NCBI RefSeq assembly: GCF_000308295.2 | Contig: NZ_HG326652.1 | Coordinates: forward strand, 97,769 to 161,768 | Direction of reading: 5' to 3' | Source of the DNA: Afipia birgiae 34632 | GTDB lineage: Bacteria; Pseudomonadota; Alphaproteobacteria; Rhizobiales; Xanthobacteraceae | DNA: 64,000 bases | Part shown: in pieces, positions 19,673 through 27,801 of the stretch | Layout of the letters: each line of letters starts with the position of its first letter | How positions within the stretch are numbered: position 1 is the stretch's first letter | Translations under genes and position numbers: made by a program | Notes under the pieces: model-generated | What the model was told of the DNA's origin: nothing | Seen by the model: only the letters and a program-made list of their open reading frames with translations | The model's database searches: none

Positions 19673-20425
19673 CTACTCACCGCGAGACAGTAGGCTCTCG
19701 CTGAGGGTTTGTAATTTTGTTCGAGCATGGGTGATGTCGTCGAAAGTTGCTGATCGAACAGCGCCCAGGCTCTTGAGTGCCGCACCAATCGTCATCTCTA
19801 AGTCTGCTTCTGCTTGTGCGGCCTCGTCCTGAAACTTGGCTTTTTCCTCATCATCCAGACCGTCTCCGTCCTCTAAGTACACGTCCCAATTCATGGCCCA
19901 AAGGGCGCGAGATAGTTTCGTCAACTTGGCTATCAGATCGGTCCTCGCCATCGCGATCTGCTTTCCGTCGAGCTTTAGCGACTTTTGGCCGGACACGAAG
20001 TCCAAGCAACTATCGACGTGCTGTGCAGCGTCGTGCGCCCAATAGCTGACAGAATCGACGTGATCGGGGTACAGCTGCAATTGCTCTCGTAGCGGCTGGG
20101 CTTTCTTCACGAGATCATTATGCATCTTACCGATAGTAGAAATGCGCTGACGAAGTGCGTCACCTTTCAGAATGTCTGTTTGCATTCCTTGCAGACGTAC
20201 TTGCCGCCAGACCGGGAATACGGCAATCGCTGCTATGACGGCGGCAATCATCGTCTGATACCGCGATAGAAGAAACTCCGCACAGCCGAACGGGGCGTTC
20301 TGAGGGTCGAGCGCACAACCTGTTGAGAATGTTGCGCCCAGCGCAAACCCGGTGATCCCAGCGAATACGAATGCGGCCAAGTATCCCACCGCTGTATTCC
20401 ATGTCTGGTCGCTAATTCGCTGCAT
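19673..20425 (-). CDS. Two-helix membrane protein with coiled-coil C-terminus (250 aa)
   Basis: Two membrane helices (about 13-32 and 58-75) are followed by a helical cytoplasmic region (ILKGDALRQRISTIGKMHND to the end). A GGGGA ribosome site lies about 9 bases before the ATG of MQRISDQTW; the longer frame upstream has no protein character. Function unknown. Confidence 0.5.
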   Translation of the reverse strand: MQRISDQTWNTAVGYLAAFVFAGITGFALGATFSTGCALDPQNAPFGCAEFLLSRYQTMIAAVIAAIAVFPVWRQVRLQGMQTDILKGDALRQRISTIGKMHNDLVKKAQPLREQLQLYPDHVDSVSYWAHDAAQHVDSCLDFVSGQKSLKLDGKQIAMARTDLIAKLTKLSRALWAMNWDVYLEDGDGLDDEEKAKFQDEAAQAEADLEMTIGAALKSLGAVRSATFDDITHARTKLQTLSESLLSRGE

Positions 20426-20932
20426 CAATATGTCCCCGTGAAGTCGCCTACATGCTGCGACAACCAAGCCATCGCTAAGGGGGATCGTCACGCTCAGCGG
20501 AGGCGAACAGCCAGTTGGACTTGTCCGCCCGGGAAGCGCGGCTGTCGCTGCTTCTGGACCTATTGCGCAGGTGGCCCTGACCCCCATTCCGAATGTTCTC
20601 CCACCACGACGACCAATCCGCCCCGTCCTTTGCGCCGCGTAGGGTCGCGTCAGCATCGAGGGCGTTGGAAGTGGGCAAGTCCAGTAGCGGGGATGATTGC
20701 CAGCATAGTGGAAGGACATTCGGCGGGGCTGCTAGCGGGCGGCGAGGGCCACCGGGGGGAAGCCCGCCTCGAAACCGGATCGAGGGAGGGCTTCTCGGAT
20801 TTGCGTCTGAAAATGCCGACCCTCTCAATGCCACTAGGGATTCCGCTGGCGGGCCATTCGCGGGGGCACGGGGTAACCCTGCGCAGGCGATAGGATTCCC
20901 CAGCGGGCTCCTGAGGCTCTTTGAAGGCGCTT
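20426..20932. other. Gap without a supported gene
   Basis: About 507 GC-rich bases between two minus-strand genes. Overlapping open frames exist on both strands, but none has a ribosome site or protein-like composition that I trust. Confidence 0.4.
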
Positions 20933-21463
20933 TTAGACGGCCAATGCCCTTGCGATTCTCTGCCTCGCACTTGGGGTCTGGGGACGCTCGCGTGAGCGAC
21001 GCCTTCCGTCCCGAAGGATGACATCGGCCCCGTACTCTGGTCCTCGTTCGGCTTCAATCTTCGCTTGCTTCACGAGGCCGCGCGAGATTGCCACGATGTT
21101 GGAGAGCCGGATGTCGAAGGGGTTGCCGTTTCGGTGACGGACGATGTGGTTGTGAGAGGTGCTCAGCAAGAAGCGGGCGGCTGCAAAGCCGGAGGCGTGA
21201 CCGTCGCCGCAGGCGCGTATGGTGCCTCGGACTATGCGGAGGCGTGTCAGCTTCCATCGCAGGAGTTCTCGCCAGCCCTTGGGGCAGAGGATCACAGTAT
21301 GTCCGGTGGGAATGGTGCCAACGAGGACGATGGGCTCGCTGTCGATGGTGGCAGCGATGACGGCACCGGGCTGCATTAGATGGAGGGGGTTGCTCTTAGT
21401 GCGTGGTGTCAATTCTGCGGACGCGACGACACTGGTTGTGTCGGGGCACGTCTTGGGCTTCAT
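20933..21463 (-). CDS. HNH-type endonuclease-like protein (176 aa)
   Basis: The central part contains the pattern of HNH homing-type nucleases: two histidines (HNHIVRHRNGNPFDIRLSN) with the characteristic H-x-N-G-N-x-x-D-x-R-x-x-N ending. The upstream beta-rich segment (GWRELLRWKLTRLRIVRGTI) fits the DNA-contacting region seen in phage HNH proteins. The basic C-terminal tail (RDGRRRSRERP) may bind DNA. Such genes are common selfish cargo of phages and islands. Confidence 0.55.
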   Translation of the reverse strand: MKPKTCPDTTSVVASAELTPRTKSNPLHLMQPGAVIAATIDSEPIVLVGTIPTGHTVILCPKGWRELLRWKLTRLRIVRGTIRACGDGHASGFAAARFLLSTSHNHIVRHRNGNPFDIRLSNIVAISRGLVKQAKIEAERGPEYGADVILRDGRRRSRERPQTPSARQRIARALAV

Positions 21464-21784
21464 GGCCAGTTCTACCTATGGGCTATTGGATGTGTTGATG
21501 AGGATGATGAGATGGGGTATTCGGCCGATGCACCCTATGCGGCCCTATGACTGGTCCTCCTTCGAGGTCTCACCAGTCATGGGGCCACTTAGGCTGACAC
21601 TTCAATGTCACCTACGGTCCCACTAACGACCCGTAGGCTGCGCCCTTAGTGCCCTATAGTAGGTAACCGGGAGGGAAGCATTAGTCTGTACTGCAACCTT
21701 ATCCCAGTTCTCTATGCGCACGAACGTAGCCGCCTCTCGTGTCTGTTTCCATTCAGTTGGACGACAACCCATACGCCACCGATC
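21464..21784. other. Gap without a supported gene
   Basis: About 320 bases between the HNH-like gene and a small minus-strand gene. I see no RNA gene, repeat or coding frame here. Confidence 0.4.
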
Positions 21785-22075
21785 TCAGGGATTGGCCGGA
21801 TAGAACTCCCTCAGCAGCCACACCGGGAAGGCAATTGCCTGTCCGTCACCCGCTGGCCGATAGGGGATGCCGTTAGCCAAGCACAGCTTGAGTAGCTCGT
21901 GACCGTCTTCCGTGAATGTGGTCTGAGGATCGTCCAGCAATTCCACGGGCGCATCAAACTCTGCCCAGTAATCACCAACGGCTATGAGCCGCGCAGGGTC
22001 TCTTCCGATCCGCCCGAGGTGCGTTGTGATGTGGCTCTGTGGTGTGGTGAAGGTGCCTTGCATGGTGGTCCCCAT
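21785..22075 (-). CDS. Hypothetical protein (96 aa)
   Basis: Small acidic soluble protein (WAEFDAPVELLDDPQTTFTE, then GDGQAIAFPVWLLREFYP). An AGGA ribosome site precedes the ATG by about 6 bases. No family recognised. Confidence 0.45.
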   Translation of the reverse strand: MGTTMQGTFTTPQSHITTHLGRIGRDPARLIAVGDYWAEFDAPVELLDDPQTTFTEDGHELLKLCLANGIPYRPAGDGQAIAFPVWLLREFYPANP

Positions 22076-22240
22076 TGCTCATCCTGATGATGGTTGCCGA
22101 TTGTAGATCGTCTACAAATGGCAGGGGGTTTTCACCTCGCATTGAATCGCACATGTTGGGCTGGTGCGTCAACGATAGAGCGGATGTTGGCGGAGTACCG
22201 GCCTATCCGCTCGGTTTGTCGCGCGGCCTTTCCTCGACCG

Positions 22241-22423
22241 CTATGAAGTTGCCTTGTCGAGGGGCGGTTTGAGCCCGTCTAACAGCGCGTCCACATCCGG
22301 TGATTGCATCGGGTCGGGTCGTTCGCAAGCCGAGCAAGCCAGTTTCCGTTTCCCCTCGACGAGCATCAGGGACAGCGGCCTTCGACACTTGGGGCAGGTA
22401 GGGAGAGCCTGGGCGCGTGTCAT
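22241..22423 (-). CDS. Small zinc-ribbon protein (60 aa)
   Basis: Four cysteines form a zinc-ribbon pattern, CPKCRRP ... ACSACERP, followed by an acidic helical tail (SPDVDALLDGLKPPL). Small proteins of this type occur widely on rhizobial islands and prophages; function unknown. Confidence 0.55.
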   Translation of the reverse strand: MTRAQALPTCPKCRRPLSLMLVEGKRKLACSACERPDPMQSPDVDALLDGLKPPLDKATS

Positions 22424-22529
22424 GTGGGGTACTCACAACAAGCGTCTATTGTTGCACCCCCGGTAGTTCCCCGTAAAGATACTCCGATGGCTACATGCTC
22501 CGTCAGCTATCAACCGCAGGTGACTGAAA

Positions 22530-22658
22530 GTGCCAACGCCTACTGCCACTGAAATTGTTGCCTTCGTCGGTTTGCTCTCAGCGGCAATCGGGCTGTTCGG
22601 GGGGGATCAGCTTTGCTATGACCTCCAAAAACAGCAATGTGAGGTTTTGGGGATGTAG
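22530..22658 (+). CDS. Possible small membrane peptide (42 aa, GTG start)
   Basis: The frame starts with GTG after CAGGTGA and encodes one hydrophobic helix (IVAFVGLLSAAIGLFGG) and a short tail with two cysteines. It overlaps the next small membrane gene by 41 bases. Supported only by composition and the upstream AGGTGA; could be chance. Confidence 0.25.
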   Translation: MPTPTATEIVAFVGLLSAAIGLFGGDQLCYDLQKQQCEVLGM

Positions 22659-22803
22659 GGTCGCGGCCTGTTTCTTTTTCTTTTGCGGGCTTGCGTTCTT
22701 GGTCTTTGAATACGTTCGAGCGGAAGGGGGCCGGGGCGGGTATCTTTGGATGATTGCTATGTTTGGTGTGGCCGCGTGGCAATGGCGAATGAGCACAAGT
22801 TAG
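22618..22803 (+). CDS. Possible small two-helix membrane protein (61 aa)
   Basis: Starting at MTSKNSNVRFWG, it has two hydrophobic segments (AACFFFFCGLAFLVFEYV and YLWMIAMFGVAAW). It is convergent with the integrase gene, 25 bases away. The start is not certain; a longer frame begins 63 bases upstream. Confidence 0.35.
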   Translation: MTSKNSNVRFWGCRVAACFFFFCGLAFLVFEYVRAEGGRGGYLWMIAMFGVAAWQWRMSTS

Positions 22804-22828
22804 GTTGCTCGGTCTGTGGCGGCACCGA

Positions 22829-24430
22829 TCAAATGCAGTAGCGCGGGAACTTCGCCATAGCATCGGCCCGCGTCTTGAGTGTCACCTTCATGTACTCCTC
22901 GCCCTTTGTTCGAGGCGAGTGATTTGAGATCGCGTGAAGAACCAACTGCTGAATGTCGGCTTGCAGGCCGTACGAATTGAAGGTGTACCTCCAACCGTGA
23001 TTGGGCTGCACCGCTGGGTCCGAAACGACCTCGCGCACCATTTCATAGATGCGTTTGTAGACGCCCTCTGCGGGACCGTCGATTGTCCCGTCCTTTCCAA
23101 AGTTGCAGAACAGGTGGCCTTCCTTGGCGCTGCCGACGAAGTCAATGAAACCAGTAGCAATCAGATGCTCGTGGACCGGCACGTCGCAAAACCTGTTGTT
23201 CTTGATGCTCCCGGCCTCGGGCGTGAGCCGCATCACCCAGCCATGCGTCGCATCCTCGCGAATGTCTTTCTTTCTGATCTGGATCATCTCCGAGACACGG
23301 GCACCAGAATAGGCGCATAGCCAAGGCACCCAGCGTTTTGCTGCGGTGGTCTTAGGGTTCTCCCTGTGCCTGGCCCTGACGGATGCCGCGCCAAGGAGAA
23401 TGGTTTTTGCTTCCTCTGGCGTGAAAAACTCATCTCGCAGTACCGGGGCACGTTTTCTCCGGTTGAGCTTCACTTTCTCTGTTGGGTTTTCTGCAAGCCA
23501 TTCACGATCAACACCCCAAGTGAAGACGTTCTTGAATGACGAAATGTCGCTGTCATGGATGGTTTTGGTGGCGATCTTGTTCGCGAGGCGGTGGTCACAC
23601 CAGCGAATAATATCCAACTTTGTTACGCGGTTCGCGTCATCATGTCCTAAGAAGTCGATCAGCATCTCAAAGCGCCGTTTGATGCGGGTGGCATCACGCT
23701 TCCTCACGTCCCGATCCAGAGCAGCCTTGTACCACGCCTCGATCAGCCCCTTGAGCGACTTGCTCTGTGGGCCGTCCTTCTGCCTTTCCTCGAACTCGGG
23801 GAATTTGGTCACGTAGGTGTCTGGCGTGTAGTCACCATCTGCGTTGCGGGCCAGCTTCTTTGCGGCCTCAGAGGCTTCAACAGAGAACTGGTCAATGAGT
23901 TTCCGTCGGCTCTCCTCAACTGTGAAGATGCCCCGCCCCTTCAAGAAGGCATCGACCATTGGGCCGAACCGCTTTTCCATGGAGGCGCGCCGCTGATCGG
24001 CCTCTGTCCGGTTGAAGAACATCCTCGCCGGTAGCGCGAACGCTCCTTTCCGTGCGGCCTCATTCACCTCAGCGACCTCCAGCCACTGCTTAGCCGACAA
24101 CACCGGGTTGCCTTCGAGGTTCTCTGCGAATGCCCGGTACATTTCACCGGCGAGGGCGCTGATCTGCATGGTCGTGAGGGGCTTTGGGCCGCTACGCAGC
24201 GCCGCGATTTGCTTCTCGACCTCCGCTGCGATCTCCGGGCATCGACCCTTGGCCTCCGCCCGGTTCGCCGTCTTGAGCGAGATACTGATGTGGGTGCGAT
24301 ACCAATTCCGCGGACGCTGCGCCTTTGGCAGTTTCTCAAGGATCGACCGCACGTCGGCGGGGATTTGTCGTCGGAAGTACCAGTTATCGGAACCGTGACG
24401 CTTGGTAGGGCAGGCCATTCTCAAAACCAT
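22829..24430 (-). CDS. Tyrosine-type site-specific recombinase/integrase of the tRNA-Thr island
   Basis: A 533-residue integrase. The N-terminal arm (SDNWYFRRQIPADVR) is of the DUF6538 type, followed by a core-binding domain. The catalytic residues are visible: Arg378 in SGARVSE, His478 and Arg481 in HGWRYTF, His504 in SNHSPR and the nucleophile Tyr513 in EEYMKV. It starts next to the tRNA-Thr gene and reads into the island, the usual arrangement for integrases that recombine at a tRNA 3' end. It looks intact, so the island may still excise. Confidence 0.92.
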   Translation of the reverse strand: MVLRMACPTKRHGSDNWYFRRQIPADVRSILEKLPKAQRPRNWYRTHISISLKTANRAEAKGRCPEIAAEVEKQIAALRSGPKPLTTMQISALAGEMYRAFAENLEGNPVLSAKQWLEVAEVNEAARKGAFALPARMFFNRTEADQRRASMEKRFGPMVDAFLKGRGIFTVEESRRKLIDQFSVEASEAAKKLARNADGDYTPDTYVTKFPEFEERQKDGPQSKSLKGLIEAWYKAALDRDVRKRDATRIKRRFEMLIDFLGHDDANRVTKLDIIRWCDHRLANKIATKTIHDSDISSFKNVFTWGVDREWLAENPTEKVKLNRRKRAPVLRDEFFTPEEAKTILLGAASVRARHRENPKTTAAKRWVPWLCAYSGARVSEMIQIRKKDIREDATHGWVMRLTPEAGSIKNNRFCDVPVHEHLIATGFIDFVGSAKEGHLFCNFGKDGTIDGPAEGVYKRIYEMVREVVSDPAVQPNHGWRYTFNSYGLQADIQQLVLHAISNHSPRTKGEEYMKVTLKTRADAMAKFPRYCI

Positions 24431-24507
24431 CGTGTAACACCCCGGTGTATCAGGGGCGACGCGAAAAGTTCAAGCCTATCAGTAGGCTATTGATTTTTCA
24501 GGAGAAG

Positions 24508-24537
24508 GGCTGGTGCTGCCAGACAGGATTGAACTGT
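24508..24537. repeat. att direct repeat, tRNA-proximal copy
   Basis: Thirty bases identical to 16261-16290, spanning the encoded CCA, the acceptor 3' strand and part of the T-arm of tRNA-Thr plus three flanking bases. The tRNA gene stays complete because the repeat restores its 3' end. Confidence 0.9.
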
Positions 24538-24585
24538 CGACCTCTCCATTACCAATGGAGTGCTCTACCACTGAGCTACGGCAGC
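24511..24585 (-). tRNA. tRNA-Thr (anticodon GGT)
   Basis: On the minus strand the acceptor GCTGCCG pairs with TGGCAGC (one G-U). The D-arm is GCTCAGTGGTAGAGC, the anticodon loop TTGGTAA gives GGT, and the T-loop is TTCAATC. Discriminator A and CCA are encoded. The total is 75 bases with CCA. It is the insertion target of the neighbouring island. Confidence 0.95.
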
Positions 24586-24725
24586 GAACGCCAGACGAGA
24601 AAAGCCAGAACCGTACCGTGTACGTGAATCAGCTGAAAAGCCTCTAAAGGCGCGCGTTCCTTTGCCATAAGGCCACTGATGGTGCAAGCGCCGAGCGGCC
24701 CGTTCTTCGGTCTTTGGACTGGAAC

Positions 24726-25169
24726 TCAGGCCGGAGGGGCTGTCTTGTACTTCGCAAGTTCAGGGCCAATCCGGGCGCTCATCCGGGTGCTCAGGACCTC
24801 CAGGGCCTTGAAAGGCCTGATCATCACCTCGAATTCGATGATCTTGCCCGCGGGATCGAACTTCACCAGATCGATCCCCTTCAGTTTCAGCTCACCGATA
24901 TTGGCGCTGAACTCCAGTGCCACATCGTGGGTTCCGGACACGAAGGTGCGGTGATAGCGGAAATTCTCGAAAATCTGCACGACAGCGCAGAGAATTAGCA
25001 GGCTGGCCGGACGTCCGGGAATCGGCAGGTGCACGAACGGCGAGCGGAACACGGTGGTTTCCGCAAAAAGCGGCCGCAGCACGTCCTCGCTCTTGGTCTC
25101 AACGAAGCGATGCCAGCTCTTGAGCGTCTCCTGCACTGACGGCGCAAGTCCCGGTGCGTCAGCCGTCAT
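24726..25169 (-). CDS. NTF2-like (SnoaL-type) fold protein
   Basis: A 147-residue protein with the pattern of small NTF2-like proteins: an N-terminal helix (SVQETLKSWHRFVETKSED), LFAETTVFRSPFVH, then a beta-rich part (VALEFSANIGELKLKGIDLVKFDPAGKIIEFEV read across the sheet). The start has GGGAG upstream and follows the longer frame's first in-frame ATG. Such proteins are small isomerases, hydrolases or binding proteins; no substrate can be given. Confidence 0.7.
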   Translation of the reverse strand: MTADAPGLAPSVQETLKSWHRFVETKSEDVLRPLFAETTVFRSPFVHLPIPGRPASLLILCAVVQIFENFRYHRTFVSGTHDVALEFSANIGELKLKGIDLVKFDPAGKIIEFEVMIRPFKALEVLSTRMSARIGPELAKYKTAPPA

Positions 25170-25264
25170 CACATTCTCCCCGTCACATTGCCTGCCGTAT
25201 TCGATATAAAATAATGCGTCACACCGGCGATACCCGGTCAAGGAAAGCTGCAAGCAGGCCTGTC

Positions 25265-25468
25265 ATGACGGACGACGTCAAAAATGAGCACACTGCCAAA
25301 TCGGCCCGCAACGAACGGCTGAAATCGGCGTTGCGCGACAATCTGAAGCGCCGCAAGTTGCAGGCGCGCGGCCGCGCCGGCATGGCGATTGTGACGCCGG
25401 ACGACGATGTGCGGGCGCGGGACGATGCATCAGGCGTGGGTTCAAATCGGCGCGACGGCGACCATTGA
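25265..25468 (+). CDS. Small basic conserved hypothetical protein (67 aa)
   Basis: Begins MTDDVKNEHTAKSARNERLK and contains a highly basic helix (ALRDNLKRRKLQARGRAG). Proteins of this composition recur in Bradyrhizobium-type genomes. It is divergent from the NTF2-like gene. It may bind nucleic acid or ribosomes, which is only a guess from charge. Confidence 0.5.
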   Translation: MTDDVKNEHTAKSARNERLKSALRDNLKRRKLQARGRAGMAIVTPDDDVRARDDASGVGSNRRDGDH

Positions 25469-25586
25469 CCCTGCCGCTTCGTCCGTCGCTTGATTGTTGG
25501 GCGTGCGGACACGATCTAGCTTGATGAACGCGATCTCCACCGAGGGACGTCGCTGACCATCGGTTCGAATGTAAGGAATACATGTG

Positions 25587-27299
25587 ATGGCGACGGACCA
25601 GGCAGCAGCAATTGGGACGGGCGCCCCGCAATCGGACGCTGCACGCGCGGCATTTCCCCGGTTCGAGCAGACGTTTCCGAAGTTGGCGGATGCGGAGATC
25701 GGCCGCATGCGCCAGTTCGGCGAGGTGCGTCAGCATAAGGACGGCGAACTGCTGTTCGAGACCGGCAAGGTCGGTCCCGGCATGTTCGTCATTCTTTCGG
25801 GCCATGTCGCCATCACCCAGCGCGACGGCTTGGGCCATGTCACGCCGGTGATCGAGCAGGGACCGGGCCAGTTTCTCGCCGAGATCGGACAGCTTTCTGG
25901 CCGTCGTGCGCTGGTGGATGGTACCGCCGAGGGCGACGTCGAGACGCTGCTGATTCCGCCGGCCAGTCTGCGCGCGCTGCTCGTCGCCGAAGCCGATCTC
26001 GGCGAGCGCATCATGCGCGCACTGATTTTGCGCCGTGTTGCGCTGATCCAGGCGGGCGTCGGAGGCCCGGTGCTGATCGGCTCGCCATCGCTGGGCGGTG
26101 TGGTGCGGCTGCAAAGCTTTTTGTCACGCAACGGCGTTCCCCATCACGTGCTCGATCCCGCCGCCGACACGGATGCGGCGGATCTGATTGCGCGCTATTC
26201 GCCGTCGCCCGCCGATCTTCCATTGGTGGTGGTCCCGGATGGCACCGTGCTGCGCAATCCAAGCGAAGTCGATCTCGCCTATGCGATGGGAATGATCGGC
26301 GGCCCGATCCGGGACAAGCTCTACGATGTTGCTGTCGTCGGCGGTGGTCCCGCCGGACTCGCAACCGCCGTGTATGCAGCGTCCGAAGGATTGTCGGTGG
26401 CGGTGCTCGATGCGCGCCATTTCGGCGGTCAGGCCGGCGCCAGCGCCCGCATCGAGAACTATCTCGGATTTCCGACCGGCATCTCGGGTCAGGCGCTTGC
26501 AGGACGCGCCTACAATCAGGCGCAGAAATTCGGCGCGGACCTGATGATTCCGGTCGAGGCGAAATCGCTGGACTGCTCGAAGAGCAACGGCGCATTCGGC
26601 CTGACGACCGAATGCGGTCACTTCCTGAAGGCGAAATCCATCGTTGTTGCCAGCGGAGCACGCTATCGGCGTCCCGCCATCGAGAATCTCGACAAGTTCG
26701 AAGGGCGCGGCGTCTGGTACTGGGCATCGCCGATCGAGGGACGGCTCTGCGCGCAGCAGGAGATCATTCTGGTCGGCGGCGGAAACTCCGCCGGGCAGGC
26801 CGCGGTGTTTCTGTCAGGTCATGCCAGCAAGGTGCGGATGATGATCCGCAGCGGCGGTCTCGCCGACAGCATGTCGCGCTACCTGATCGACCGCATTATG
26901 GCGACGCCGAATATCGAACTGATGATCCACACCGAGATCGTCAGGCTGGAGGGCGCGGACGGCGGGCTCGAGCGGGTGCACTGGCGCAATCGCCGGACCG
27001 GCATCGAGACGGCGGGCGACATCCGCAACGTGTTTCTGTTCGTCGGCGCCGATCCCGCGACCTCATGGCTGAAAGGGTGCGGCGTTGAACTCGATCGTAC
27101 CGGTTTCGTGGTGACCGGTTCGCAGTGTGAGGAAGGCAAGCCGGTCTCGGGGTTGGAGACGTCGGTGCCGGGAGTTTTCGCTGTCGGTGACGTGCGTGCC
27201 GGTTCGGTCAAGCGCATGGGCGGGGCGATCGGCGAAGGTGCGCAGGTCGTGGCCGCGTTGCACGGTTTTCTTGGCGACAAACTGGCGCAGCCTCATTAG
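25587..27299 (+). CDS. Cyclic-nucleotide-domain / thioredoxin-reductase-like flavoprotein
   Basis: A 570-residue fusion. Residues ~40-150 are a CRP/cNMP-binding domain (GELLFETGKVGPGMFVILSG, EIGQLSGR). A thioredoxin/glutaredoxin-like linker follows (~158-235), then a FAD/NADPH reductase of the TrxB fold (VAVVGGGPAGLATAVYA; IILVGGGNSAGQAAVFLS; GVFAVGDVRAGSVKR). Where TrxB carries its CxxC redox pair, this protein reads YWASPIEGRLC, so the classic disulfide centre is absent and it is not an ordinary thioredoxin reductase. AAGGA precedes the ATG; a GTG one codon earlier is also possible. The UBP-zinc-finger gene follows by 42 bases, likely one operon. Confidence 0.85.
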   Translation: MATDQAAAIGTGAPQSDAARAAFPRFEQTFPKLADAEIGRMRQFGEVRQHKDGELLFETGKVGPGMFVILSGHVAITQRDGLGHVTPVIEQGPGQFLAEIGQLSGRRALVDGTAEGDVETLLIPPASLRALLVAEADLGERIMRALILRRVALIQAGVGGPVLIGSPSLGGVVRLQSFLSRNGVPHHVLDPAADTDAADLIARYSPSPADLPLVVVPDGTVLRNPSEVDLAYAMGMIGGPIRDKLYDVAVVGGGPAGLATAVYAASEGLSVAVLDARHFGGQAGASARIENYLGFPTGISGQALAGRAYNQAQKFGADLMIPVEAKSLDCSKSNGAFGLTTECGHFLKAKSIVVASGARYRRPAIENLDKFEGRGVWYWASPIEGRLCAQQEIILVGGGNSAGQAAVFLSGHASKVRMMIRSGGLADSMSRYLIDRIMATPNIELMIHTEIVRLEGADGGLERVHWRNRRTGIETAGDIRNVFLFVGADPATSWLKGCGVELDRTGFVVTGSQCEEGKPVSGLETSVPGVFAVGDVRAGSVKRMGGAIGEGAQVVAALHGFLGDKLAQPH

Positions 27300-27341
27300 C
27301 CTGCGATTGCCGGACGACGCTCTCATCGAGAGACCCTGACC

Positions 27342-27644
27342 ATGCCCTGCAAGCACATCGCGGACATCAAGAATGTCACCCCGAGCGCACTTGGCTGCGA
27401 GGAGTGCCTCAAGACCGGCAGCGTCTGGCTGCACCTGCGGATCTGCCGGACCTGCGGTCACGTCGGCTGCTGCGACGATTCGCCGAACCAGCACGCCACG
27501 AAACATTTCCATGCCACGCAGCATCCCGTTATCGAAGGGTATGATCCGCCGGAAGGCTGGGGCTGGTGTTACGTCGACGAAGTCATGTTCGATCTGTCGA
27601 AGCGCAAGACTCCGCACAACGGCCCGATCCCGCGTTATTATTGA
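27342..27644 (+). CDS. UBP-type zinc-finger protein
   Basis: A 100-residue protein that is essentially a single ZnF-UBP domain: CKH near the N-terminus, CEECLKTGSVWLHLRICRTC, GHVGCCDDSP, and HATKHFHATQHPVI supply the Cys/His ligands. In eukaryotes this fold binds the ubiquitin tail; bacterial copies are of unknown role. Its position right after the cNMP-reductase flavoprotein suggests a joint redox or signalling function. Confidence 0.85.
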   Translation: MPCKHIADIKNVTPSALGCEECLKTGSVWLHLRICRTCGHVGCCDDSPNQHATKHFHATQHPVIEGYDPPEGWGWCYVDEVMFDLSKRKTPHNGPIPRYY

Positions 27645-27693
27645 ATTGCACCTGCCGATGATCTGAGCTTGCCAAGCCGCTTTGCCAAATTCT

Positions 27694-27757
27694 CTTGTTG
27701 CCAAGTCCCTTTGTTGCCAAGTCCCTTTGTTGCCAAGTCCCTTTGTTGCCAAGTCCC
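27694..27757. repeat. Four tandem 16-bp repeats
   Basis: Four adjoining copies of TTTGTTGCCAAGTCCC (first base varies in copy 1), with degenerate partial units just upstream (27667-27693). They lie in the leader of the alpha/beta-hydrolase gene, 45 bases before its start codon. Confidence 0.9.
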
Positions 27758-27801
27758 CCTGCATTGTCAGGATCGTGCCGATCCTCAAAAGGAATTTCAG
27801 C

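Larger units (their letters stand above)
16261..24537. mobile_element. Genomic island integrated at tRNA-Thr(GGT)
   Basis: About 8.2 kb lies between two identical 30-bp copies of the tRNA-Thr 3' end. An intact tyrosine integrase starts 77 bases from the tRNA-side copy and reads inward. Cargo consists of small unknown proteins, a small resolvase, an HNH-like nuclease and several predicted membrane proteins. There are no conjugation or phage structural genes, so it is an integrative island that may depend on a helper. Confidence 0.85.

Noticed and set aside
27694-27757. CRISPR array
   Set aside because: The 16-bp units adjoin directly without spacers and no cas genes are present.
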